From Nansenia antarctica (lineage: Eukaryota > Chordata > Actinopteri > Argentiniformes > Microstomatidae), in NCBI GenBank assembly GCA_963989245.1, contig OZ022349.1:32556393-32620392 (forward strand): a DNA stretch of 64,000 bases. Direction: 5' to 3'. Shown here piece after piece: positions 34,001 through 42,290 of this stretch. Each line of letters opens with the position of its first letter. The stretch's first letter is position 1. The position numbers and the translations under genes are program-made. The notes under the pieces are model-generated. The model searched no databases. It saw only the letters and a list, made by a program, of their open reading frames with translations, and had not been told where the DNA came from.

Positions 34001-36526
34001 AAAGACAATAAAGATGACAGCAATACAACCTGATGGTGGTCCTGGTACACCCTTGTACTGGTTCCAGTACTGCTCTAGGTGCTATTTGGAGGTAATGCGC
34101 GTCTATCATGCACACATCAGCCTAACGTTAGATAGATAACTTCACATTAAATATGTCTATCATCATCCGCTGTCAAACGCCACAGGTAATCTTTTATTTC
34201 TAAACAGGAATGTACATCTCAATGTTAATCGCGCTCCTTATGGGATGGCTGTGCTTGACGCTTCCATGGGGCTAATAGGCACAATATCGGCATAATAGCG
34301 ATCTTTTTTTGTTATGCTTGTTGTAAAGAAAAGGTCTATAATGCATTGAAATGACATTAAACTAAGATAATACGATAGTTATCATATTTTTTCAAGTCTT
34401 TATTTACAAGTAATTCCAAAATTCCAAAAAAGTAAATGACATTTCAGGCTCGCTTCCGTATTACGAGAGCGAAAAGAACATTTCTGTAGATGTTTCGCAA
34501 TGCATGCCGGAAGGGAGTCTCATGGCTCCGAATCGAACGAGGGTCAAGATTTTCTCCAAACGGAGCCATGGAAAACCCTAACCTTAACCCTAACCCTAAA
34601 TGAGTAATGAATTGGGACGCCACTACGGCTACACGTGAACGCGCAAAACGGAGATTAGGGGTGAAAACGGAGCCAGAGTGGTGAATTGGGATTCACCCAG
34701 AGTCTCTCTTTGGGTTAGGGTTCATCTCCCTAGAGTCTCTCTGTGAGGGCTTTGTTGTGGAGCGTGTCAGGGTCACTTCCTTTTAGGTGGTTGTCAAATT
34801 TAAACGCTCTCTTTTGAATTTTTATAATTAGTGGGTATCGTCCTAATTCTGCTCTGCATGCATTATTTGGTGTTTTACGTTGGATACGAAGAATGGATTT
34901 GCAGAGCTCTGCATGCAGAGTCTCAATTTGGTGTTTGTCCCATTTCGTAAAACCTTGGTTGGCAGGTGGACACCAGACCTCGCAACCATAGAGGGAAATG
35001 GGTTCTATAACGGAGTCCAATAATTTGAGCCAGATTTGAATAGGGATGTCTAATTTGATGTTCCTTTTGATGGCGTAAAAAGCCCTCCTTGCCTTGTCTC
35101 TCAGGTCGTTCACAGCTTTGTTGAAGTTACCTGTGGTGCTGATGTTTTTCGTCTTAGTGAGATTCACTGTCAAGGCCCAGGTCTGGGAGAATTGGTATAG
35201 AAGGTCAAGGTGTTGTTGTAGCCCTTCTTTGGTTGGGGACAGCAGCACCAGGTCATCAGCAAACAGTAGACATTTGACTTCTGTGTCTACTAGGGGATGC
35301 CAGGTGCTGCAGACTGCTCTAATGTTTTTGCCAAACTGTTAATGTAGATGTTGAAGAGGGTTGGACTCAAACTGTCTAACCTCCCGGCTTTGGGAAAAGA
35401 ACGGTGTGGTTTTTGCCAATCTTAACAGCACACTTGTTGTTAGTGTACATTGACTTTATGATGTCGTAGGTTTTTCCTCCAACACCATTTTCCAACAGTG
35501 TGTATAGCAGACCCTTGTGCCAAATTGAATCAAAGGCTTTTTTGAAATCTACGAAGCAGGCGAATAGTTTGCTTTTGTTTTTGTTTATTTTTTGGGTCAA
35601 TTAGGGTGCTGAAGGTGAATATGGTCTGTTGTACGATACTTTGGTAAAAAGCCAATTTGGGATTTGCTTAGGACATTGTTGACAGTGAGGTAATGTAGAA
35701 GTCTGTGGTTGATGATCATACAGAGGATTTTCCCAAGGTTGCTGTTGACACAGATCCCACGGTAGTTATTTGGATCAGATTTATCTCCACTTTTGTGGAG
35801 CGGCGTTATCGGTCCTTGGTTTCAAATATTGGGGAAGATCCCAGAGCTAAGGACAATGTTGAAGAGTTTTAATATAGCCAATTGGAATTTGACGTCTGTG
35901 AATTTTAGCATTTCATTTAGGATGCCATCAACACCACAGGCCTTCTTGGTTTCGAGTGATTTTATTTTGTCCTGTACTTCTTTTAGTGTAATTGGAGAGT
36001 CTAGCGGGTTCTGGTAGTCTTTTATGGCTGAAACTTTGTAGTTTATCTTGTATGTGTCTTTGCTGTTTATTTTTCTCTATTGGACCAAAGAGATTGGAGA
36101 AGTGATTTACCCATGTCTCTCTCTCTCTCTCCCCCCCTCTCCCTTTCACTATCTGTCTCTCTCTTTCTCTCTCTCCCCCCCTCTCCCTTTCACTCTCTGC
36201 CTCTCTCACTCTGTCTCTCTTTCACTCTCTCTCTCCCTCTTTCTCTCTCTCTGTCTCTCTCTCACTCTGTCTCTCTTTCACTCTCTTTCTCTCTCTGTCT
36301 CTCTCTCTCTCCCCCCCCCCCCCTCAGGTTGCTGTCCATGGTGGAGGAGAGGGTGGAGGCGGTGAGGGTGGAGATGGAGCTCCTGTACCCAGCCTCCACA
36401 GCTCAGGAGTGGGCGGAGCAGCACGTGGCCCCAGTGGTGGCTCCGCTCCAGAGGGTCCTGGAGGACGCCAGGGCCTGTCTGCTGGAGATGGTGCCCCAAG
36501 ATGACGGTCCCTCTCTCAGTGGGTAG
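26973..36526 (+). CDS. HEXD: HEXD, hexosaminidase D, 3' half (six exons)
   Basis: The spliced exons 26973-27171, 27957-28039, 28705-28876, 29316-29426, 31061-31150 and 36328-36526 join in consistent phases and give the C-terminal part of HEXD. HEXD is a GH20-type beta-N-acetylhexosaminidase without a signal peptide, known as a nuclear/cytoplasmic enzyme. Conserved blocks are WAASAFKGSTS, LTGWQRYDHMSVLCELLP (late barrel, substrate-pocket aromatic residues), YVRGWLSPYHRQRKM and the helical C terminus. The 5' exons with the catalytic Asp-Glu pair are not in the window, so the intron before 26973 is at least 26.9 kb. Oddities are a 10-residue tandem repeat in exon 28705-28876 and very long repeat-filled introns. 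The gene is tail to tail with CYBC1. Gene identity is firm; the ends of the third and fourth exons listed are the least certain. Confidence 0.88.
27215..27315. repeat. (CTGT)n microsatellite
   Basis: Imperfect CTGTCTGTCGGTCTTGT tract in the HEXD intron after exon (a). Confidence 0.95.
27316..27800. mobile_element. MITE related to 36574-37003, opposite orientation
   Basis: Shares GAACCGTTCTGGTTTGCG, GGAACCGGCC, TTGTGACATTTT and GATGGTTCTGGTTACACTGG with the complement of 36660-36990. Its left end lies near GGGCCAAGGAACC; the other terminus is eroded. Confidence 0.6.
27957..28039 (+). CDS. HEXD: HEXD exon (b)
   Basis: Acceptor TTTTGCCAG, donor CACG/GTCAGA. Encodes RYDHMSVLCELLPLALPCLA through LQTLSH. 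The Arg is split across the junction with exon (a). Confidence 0.92.
28040..28500. repeat. 24-bp minisatellite in HEXD intron
   Basis: Copies of CACTCACTCAGTCACTTAAT plus CAAT/CAAC, about 17 units, decaying into CAGT repeats at the right. It starts right at the donor of exon (b). Confidence 0.95.
28705..28876 (+). CDS. HEXD: HEXD exon (c) with in-frame 30-bp repeat
   Basis: Acceptor CATCCAG, donor GAGAG/GTGAGA. Encodes GHFSPEVQTSVAQS, then four copies of LGMSTVEVEG, then LVE. The part before the repeat matches the HEXD family. The repeat number is not conserved family sequence as far as I recall. Confidence 0.82.
28747..28870 (+). repeat. Coding minisatellite, 30-bp unit, four copies
   Basis: Each unit includes GGGGATGTCCACGGTGGAGG and encodes LGMSTVEVEG. 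Units 1 and 2 look identical; unit 3 has CACAGT and unit 4 TCTACG. All lie inside a HEXD exon and keep the frame. Confidence 0.95.
28975..29305. repeat. (CTGT/CTGC)n microsatellite
   Basis: Long CTGTCTGT and CTGCCTGT tract ending just before the acceptor of HEXD exon (d). Confidence 0.95.
29316..29426 (+). CDS. HEXD: HEXD exon (d)
   Basis: Acceptor GTGCCCCAG chosen because it supplies one base (AG+C, Ser) and keeps VYAGRRLAEKVVDLTALLQS in frame. Other AGs at 29326 and 29332 give the wrong phase. Donor ACAT/GTAAGT. Ends in FENN plus a split Met. Confidence 0.82.
29470..30130 (+). mobile_element. (AAT)n and dispersed LINE-tail-like repeat
   Basis: After an (AAT)n run comes TTTTATTTGTATAGCGCTTT, then about 600 bp including GCATTCCACAATCTGGGTGC and GCATTTTGGACTAATTGCAG. 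A second, shorter copy in the same orientation lies at 63160-63480. No coding capacity. This is a known kind of fish interspersed repeat whose family I cannot name. Confidence 0.65.
30245..30352. repeat. Palindromic copy of a fish SINE-tail-like repeat
   Basis: TTTGGCATTTAGCAGACGCC on the left is mirrored by GGCGTCTGCTAAATGCC on the right, with CAAAGCGACTTACAATC between. A relative lies near 41610-41650. Confidence 0.75.
30415..31050. repeat. CT-rich intronic block with repeated junction sequence
   Basis: (CT)n with CTGT interruptions from 30460 to 30890 and pure CT from 30981 to 31050. A short unique string (AAAATTGTTGTCACTAACC) occurs at about 30434 and 30665, with a variant at about 31545, each followed by TTTGAGCTCTCTC. 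The non-CT part 30891-30980 is a dispersed repeat also present at 54510-54595. The tract ends at the acceptor of HEXD exon (e). Confidence 0.85.
31061..31150 (+). CDS. HEXD: HEXD exon (e)
   Basis: Acceptor GTGTGTGTTAG after a long CT run, donor AGAC/GTAAGA. Encodes YVRGWLSPYHRQRKMANPLI and on to QSQAQ, a strongly conserved block. Confidence 0.92.
31260..31515. repeat. Pyrimidine-rich CCT/CCC tract in HEXD intron
   Basis: About 255 bp almost without purines on the plus strand, with C runs of 8-11. No gene content. Confidence 0.9.
32290..32372. repeat. TTAGGG-like runs between duplicated LINE segments
   Basis: The LINE segment CATCTCCCTAGAGTCTCTC is followed by GGGTTAGGGTTAGGGTT twice here. 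It recurs at 34690-34745 on the other side of the insertion, again with GGGTTAGGG. Confidence 0.85.
32375..34695. mobile_element. Non-autonomous element complex inside the LINE copy
   Basis: The left edge GCCCAATCCCGATTCTC and the right edge GTGAATTGGGATTCACC are imperfect inverted partners. The interior contains repeated pieces (CATAATAACAACTGCTCGG at about 33074 and 33474) and a segment related to the Harbinger-like MITE (GATAATACGATAGTTATC near 34365). A SINE-like repeat lies at 33563-33965. No transposase seen; superfamily open. Confidence 0.55.
33563..33965 (+). mobile_element. SINE-like repeat, copy 1
   Basis: Starts with AATCAAATC repeats and TTTTATTTGTATAGCGCATT, and includes CAGAGCCGCGAGCAGGC and TTCTGCATCCGGATGG. 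A very similar copy in the same orientation lies at 42876-43262. Confidence 0.75.
36113..36320. repeat. CT/CCC tract before the last HEXD exon
   Basis: Compound CT, CTGT and CACTCTCT run leading directly to the acceptor CCCTCAG at 36327. Confidence 0.95.
36328..36526 (+). CDS. HEXD: HEXD last coding exon (f)
   Basis: Acceptor CCCCCTCAG after a C-rich tract; stop TAG at 36524-36526. Encodes an amphipathic helical tail (LLSMVEERVEAVRVEMELLY, later EWAEQHVAPVV). No clear AATAAA follows closely on the plus strand. Confidence 0.9.
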
Positions 36527-36573
36527 TGGTCACTAACACTGGGTCTCCTAACCCTCTGTAACCCACTCCGATA

Positions 36574-37003
36574 CGCTTTCACACCGCCAAGGCTCTGTGC
36601 CCGTTCCCGTTCTGGAGACTCAGAACCTCGGTGCTGTCTGGTGACCCAGCCCTCGTTCATACCAGTGTAACCAGAACCATCAGGGTTCATACCAGTGGAA
36701 CCAGAACCATCAGGGTTCATAACAGTGGAACCAGAACCATCAGCGTCATCGACGTTGGGTGACGAAGGGGCGGGGATAAACCAAAATGTCACAACAAGGA
36801 GATTAGAAGACATTTTGGCTCCTCCTTGCTGGTCTTCACAGCCCTAGAATATGACACTCCCACTGACGTCGTCACGGTTCTATTTTGTGGTTCCAGCTGA
36901 GAACTTCAGACTTTTCAGGCTTATTTTCGGTCTGAACGCGGCCGGTTCCAGACTAGGTTAGGGAATGCAAACCGGCATGGTTCCTTGGCGGTGTGAAAGC
37001 CCT
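36574..37003. mobile_element. MITE in the HEXD-CYBC1 intergenic space
   Basis: The ends CTTTCACACCGCCAAGG and CCTTGGCGGTGTGAAAG are perfect inverted repeats. The inside carries a three-fold ACCAGAACCATCAGGGTTC motif. A relative in opposite orientation lies at 27316-27800. No coding capacity. Confidence 0.8.
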
Positions 37004-37149
37004 GCGAGAGGGCAGGGGACCGAACCCTGAGTCTCTGGGCCAGGACAGAGAGGGCAGGCTGGGTGGGTGGGCGTGCGTTTGTTCTTAAGTCATTGTGGAC
37101 TTAACAGGAAAATGCAAGAGACAGAAAGAAACTATTATGAAAAAACTGT

Positions 37150-37155
37150 TTTATT
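37150..37155 (-). terminator. Polyadenylation signal of CYBC1
   Basis: TTTATT on plus is AATAAA on minus, about 1.3 kb beyond the CYBC1 stop and the best candidate for its transcript end. Region 37160-38467 would then be the 3' untranslated region. Confidence 0.5.
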
Positions 37156-37159
37156 TAAT

Positions 37160-38467
37160 TCCCTTCACACACAAAAAAGAAGACAAAAGTTTCAAAGTAA
37201 AAAAAGACAGTAAAGTCATCCAGCAACACTAGCAAACATTAAAAACCTGTTTTCCTATGAATCTCATTCATTTGTCATCATTTGTTCTGAATTTCAAATA
37301 CAGTCGTATTAAAGGTCGGTTGCAATACATTTCTTAGACTGGTTATTTGGACAGGAGTGTTTTAGTACCTGAGTCTTTTGTCTATCATCAACGATACCTG
37401 TACAGTGCATGCTGACTGACACACACTAATATACAAAAGAGGACCGACACACACACACACAGTAACATACAAGACAACTGACACACACACACACACACAC
37501 ACAGTAACATACACAAGTGGATCACCCTTCTTTCCTTTCCCACCAGGTCAACATAAATCCATGGAAATCCTTCATGCGTGATTATAGTTTATGGTCACAT
37601 GCGTTCATCACGAGGGTAAATGAGTAGATATGGAGGGAAGTTGATCACTGCTGAGGAAGGCACAGGCATGATGAGGAGGAGATTGTTATTTTTTTTAAAT
37701 GATGATAAAGGGTTTTTAATAACACACCACAGTGTATATGGTTGTGTTCTGTTTACATCCTGGTAATGACCCCCTTCACCAACATGAGCTGTCAGGACAA
37801 GATGTTTTATGACATCTCAAGGCAGAGTAAAGGTATATGGAGGATCAGACAGAGGCAGAGTAAAGGTATATGGAGGATCAGACAGAGGCAGAGTAAAGGT
37901 ATATGGAGGATCAAGGCAGAGTGAAGGTATATGGAGGATCAAGGCAGAGTAAAGGTATATGGAGGATCAAGGCAGAGTGAAGGTATATGGAGGATCAAGG
38001 CAGAGTGAAGGTATATGGAGGATCAAGGCAAAGTGAAGGTATATGGAGGACCAAGGCAGAGTAAAGGTATATGGAGGATCGGGACATTGTCTCAGAGACG
38101 TTGTTGAAAAAGGAATATCTGGAATGTGTGTGGAGGTACACTCGTCCCATTACAGGCTGGAGATAGAAGCTGTTCTGGGGAGAGAGAGAGAGAGACAGAG
38201 GGTGTGGGGCGAGGGAGAGAGAGAGGGTGTGGGGCGAGGGGGAGAGACAGAGAGGGTGTGGGGGGAGAGAGAGAACACACGCAGGCAGGCTCAGGTAATT
38301 AAGTGGAACCCAGCTCAGCCCCCCTTGTCCTGACAATTACAGCAAATCATAATTATGCTCTTACTGTCTCTAATGACTGTGGCTCTGCCTGTGTGGCTGA
38401 ACGAGCCTCCCCGCCTCCCTCCCCCCCCCCCTCTCCCTGTAGCACGTTTACAACACAACAACAGCAA
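37160..38467 (-). other. CYBC1 3' untranslated region (putative)
   Basis: No gene of its own is seen. It holds CA runs (37448-37502), a 28-bp minisatellite (37835-38080, core AAAGGTATATGGAGGATC) and purine-rich runs (38178-38270) that are pyrimidine on the CYBC1 sense strand. Confidence 0.5.
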
Positions 38468-38675
38468 TTACGCCACACATGGTTGAAGATCCCTGAGAGT
38501 AACAACTTCCTCCTCCTCCCCCTCCCCGTCTTCCTCTGAGTTGCTGCTGTGGTCATCTCCCTCCTCCTCCTCTTCCTCTCTCGCTGCCTCCTCCTCCTCC
38601 TCCTTTTCCCAGCGGCGCTGCAGCTCCTCCAGACCCAGGTAACGCTTCACCAACGCAGCTACGGCCTCCACGTCA
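38468..38675 (-). CDS. CYBC1: CYBC1 last coding exon
   Basis: Acceptor CCCTCAG on minus, stop at 38468-38470. Encodes DVEAVAALVKRYLGLEELQR and the acidic tail (EEEEEAAREEEEEEGDD, later EEDGEGEEEEVV). The GAG-rich coding makes the plus strand CCT-rich here, opposite to the neighbouring introns. Confidence 0.9.
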
Positions 38676-41600
38676 CTGAGGGAGGGAGGGAGAGAGGGAG
38701 GGAGGGTGAGAGAGGTTTAACTGTTTTCTTTATTCACCTTTCAGAAAAAGACAAGCTAATCTACAAAAAGAAACAAAATTACAAACATTAAAAACAAGAA
38801 AAACTCAAATTAGGGAGGGAGAGGGAGGGAGGGAGGGAGGGAGGGAGAGGGAGGGAGGGAGGGAGGGAGGAAGGGAGGGACAGAGGGAAAGAGGGAGAGA
38901 GAGGGAGACAGAGAGAGAAAGAGAGAGAGAGAGGGGGAGGGAGAGAGAAAGAGACAGAGGGAGAGAGAGGGAGGGAGGGGGAGGGAGGGAGAGGGAGGGA
39001 GGGGGAGGGAGGGAGAGGGAGGGAGGGGGAGGGAGGGAGAGGGAGGGAGGGGGAGGAAGGGAGGGAGAGGGAGGGGGAGGAAGGGAGGTGGAGGGAGGAA
39101 GGGAGGGAGAGGGAGAGAGAGAGGGAGGGAGACAGAGAGAGAAAGAGACAGAGGGAGAGAGGGGGAGGGGGAGAGGGAGGGAGGAAGGGAGGGAGAGGGA
39201 GGTGGAGGGAGGGAGGAAGGGAGGGAGAGGGAGAGGGAGAGAGAGAGGGAGAGGGAGAGGGAGAGAGAGAGGGAGAGAGAGAGAGGGAGGGAGAGAGCAA
39301 GGGAGAGAGAGAGGGAGGGAGAAAGAGAGAGAGAGACAGAGAGACAGTTGGGAGAGAATCCTGTGGCCCCCCGCGCCCCCCCCCCCACAGGGTCTTACCT
39401 GCGGCCCCCCAGCGTGGCGCTCTGTGTGAGGGGGTAGGAGAACCCGGTGGCCAGCCTCAGCACCAGCAGGTAGCCCCTCCCCAGGTAACGCACCTTCTCC
39501 TCCTGGACACACACGTCACGCAGGTGCCTCATGTCCAACACCACTGGAACACAGGAGGTCAGGACGAGGTCAGATAGGGTTGTGGTGTGAATGTGTGACA
39601 CGTTCTAGTTCAACATTGTGGAGAATCAGAACACAAACTCTCTGCGTCCTTACAGCCCCAGCAGGTCTCTCAGGTCCTCTGACCAGGGTTTGTTAGATTA
39701 AAAACCAATGGTGATGGAGCATTCCAAACCATGGCTCCCAGGCTTTGGAACGCTCTGCCCTTGGATCTTAGATCAGCGGTCTCGGTTGAAGCTTTTAAAA
39801 AACAACTGAAGACTGTCCTGTACAGACAGGCTTTTGGCTAACCCCAAAAGCCTGTCTTTCTGCGTCCTGTTATTATTTGTTGTACACTTGTTATTTGTTT
39901 CTTATTATTATTTTAACTTGTTTACCTATTTCTTTTAACCTGCTATTACTTTTGCTCTTTTATTATGTTTTTATATATGTAAAGCACTTTGTGACCCCTG
40001 GTCTGGGATGGGTGCTATAAAAATAAACTTTACTTGAATGAATGAATGGTCTTTATTGTCATTGCTATAGTACAGGTACCAAACAACGAAATTTGGGAGG
40101 GGTGGCTCCCCTGGTGCTAGGAAAGAAAAAAAAAAGAAAAGAAAAAAAGAAGGGAAAGGAGCTGGTTTACATAAATAAAGGCTATGTACACTATCCACTA
40201 TACTATACTGTACAGATAAAACGACTAGGGTTGTCATATTGCACGTAGTGTTATTGCACATTAATTTAAAGTGTCGCAGTTTGCAGGCTTGAAATGTACA
40301 CATTTGTGCCTCAGCACTACACCTGATTTTTCAATCCAGCAGCTGCCATCAATCCGTCCAGACTGTCCAGGGCCCAGAACCTAGGTCTTTGCTGTGTTCA
40401 GGGCCTGGATGGCCCTGGGGTATAGGCTCTGCTTCAGTCTGTACTTAGTCGAGCCAAAATACTGCAACAATGCAATGGATTGGGTGAGTAATCCCCACTG
40501 CTACTTTACATTGTTAGCAGGCTCACAAAACAAGCTGTGTTAGTTGACTAGCGATGTGTGTCGTTGATTTTCAACAACGCGGAAATGTATTCACATCTTT
40601 CGAAGGGAAAGTCAGATCCTTACATCAGATCCCGACATGAGGACCAAAGCATCAGAACGTGTCAATCTCGTACTTGAGGTGTCCATCTGGGTCCTGGAGA
40701 ACTAGTGCATGCTGGTCTTTGTTCCAGCAGAAGTCTAATCTAATTAGTTAGTCAACGTGTTAATGCTGGGCTGGAACATGAACATGCACACCCTGGAGCT
40801 GTCCAGAGGGGGGGTGTTCCACCCACGTCGCTAAAGGAAAATCCAGGCTTATTTCTGTCTAAGTCTGGTGAGACCAATCAGAATAAGCCTGGATGTGTCC
40901 TGGGGTGGTCCAGTGGTCTAGCACTGCGGTCTACAATGCACACATTATGCACACATTATTATTCAACCTCCACAAATACTCTCATGTCACCCCTCTCCTT
41001 CGCACCCTGCACTGGCTCCCGATAGCAGCTCGCATCAGATTCAAGACCCTGGTGCTTGCATACCAGGCAGCTAAAGGGACAGCCCCTGCCTACCTGAAGG
41101 AAATGGTAACCCCCCAAACTCCAGCCCGCTCACTCCGCTCCTCCACCTCGGCTGGCCGACTGACCCCACCACCTCTACACAGCAGACGTGCTGCCCGATC
41201 ACGTCTCTTCACAACACTGGCTCCCCGCTGGTGGAATGAGCTTCCCACGGCTGTCAGAACTGCAGAGTCACTACCCATCTTCCGTCGTAGACTGAAGACC
41301 CATCTCTTCAGGTTACACCTTAACTGCTCCTCCTGAGACATCTTCTGCCCCTCAGCACTGCGTCTCCTAAAGACACCCGCTTTCCCCTCTACTGAGTCCC
41401 TAAAAACTTCTATTGCCCCCCTTGTACTGTTTCTCTGTTTCTCCAGTGTAAAAAAAAGAAAAGAAAAAAAAGGTTTAGAAGAAGGTGATAGAAGAAGGTT
41501 TTTCCTTCTATCAATGGCCCCGGGCCTGAGCTGGATTACTCTTCCTGCTACAACTGGTGGATTGATGATTCACTTGCTTAGTATTCAAATGTATTGATTG

Positions 41601-42212
41601 TAAGTCGCTTTGGAATAAGGCGTCTGCTAAATGCCAAAAATGTAAATGCCCATGTCGGCATGGGTTCGAATCCGGCCTGTGCCCTGCTGACATGCCCTCT
41701 CTCCCTACTTTCCTGTCTTTTTCACTATATCTGTCCAATAAAAATTAAGAAAAACAAATATGAGTGGGACTGCCCCGCTCAGAAAGAATAAGCCTGGATT
41801 TTTCTTTAGCGACGTTGAAGGAACAGTGACATTCCTGACCTCTCACCTTTGTCGTGACCTTTCCTCCACATGGTCAGGATGAGGGCGTACAGGCTGAAGG
41901 TGGTCAGCTCGATGGCGTTGGTGGACTTGTTGAAAACGGCCTCCTCCCATTCCTCCATGTTCTGCATCGCCACGAACAGACAGCCAGTCACATAGAACAG
42001 CTTCCACAGCACACTGTCTGCAGAGAGGAGACGGGGAACAACATTAGCAGGGTTCCCACACCTTCTTGAATGTGTGAACACTAGATGGTCTCTTGCCTTC
42101 TCTACCACAGCAAAACAATATATTGTGTAATATGAGTCAAGTTAAGCAACACAGAGACTTCTTTACTAGTTGACGGGCTAAGTAAAACATTTTTAAATAT
42201 TTTTAAAACATT

Positions 42213-42290
<78 letters not shown>

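Larger units (their letters stand above)
31573..36112 (-). mobile_element. Second large copy of the LINE, 5' truncated and interrupted
   Basis: The 3' end at 31573 (AAAGGGCTTTATTGGCATGG) and the reverse transcriptase C-terminal region (32135-31728) match the copy at 4790-7043. After the insertion 32375-34695 the frame resumes (35248-34730 and 35600-35376) and then ends in the linker at TTTACCCATG next to (CT)n. The endonuclease is absent. Stops, small deletions (a 60-bp gap near 35148, a lost codon block near 35370) and frame changes make it dead. It crosses the MITE site of the first copy uninterrupted. Confidence 0.85.

Noticed and set aside
38788..39512. Ser-Leu-Pro-rich frames of 170-235 codons on minus
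   Set aside because: They lie in the polypyrimidine part of a CYBC1 intron and overlap the true CYBC1 exon 39399-39543 in wrong frames.
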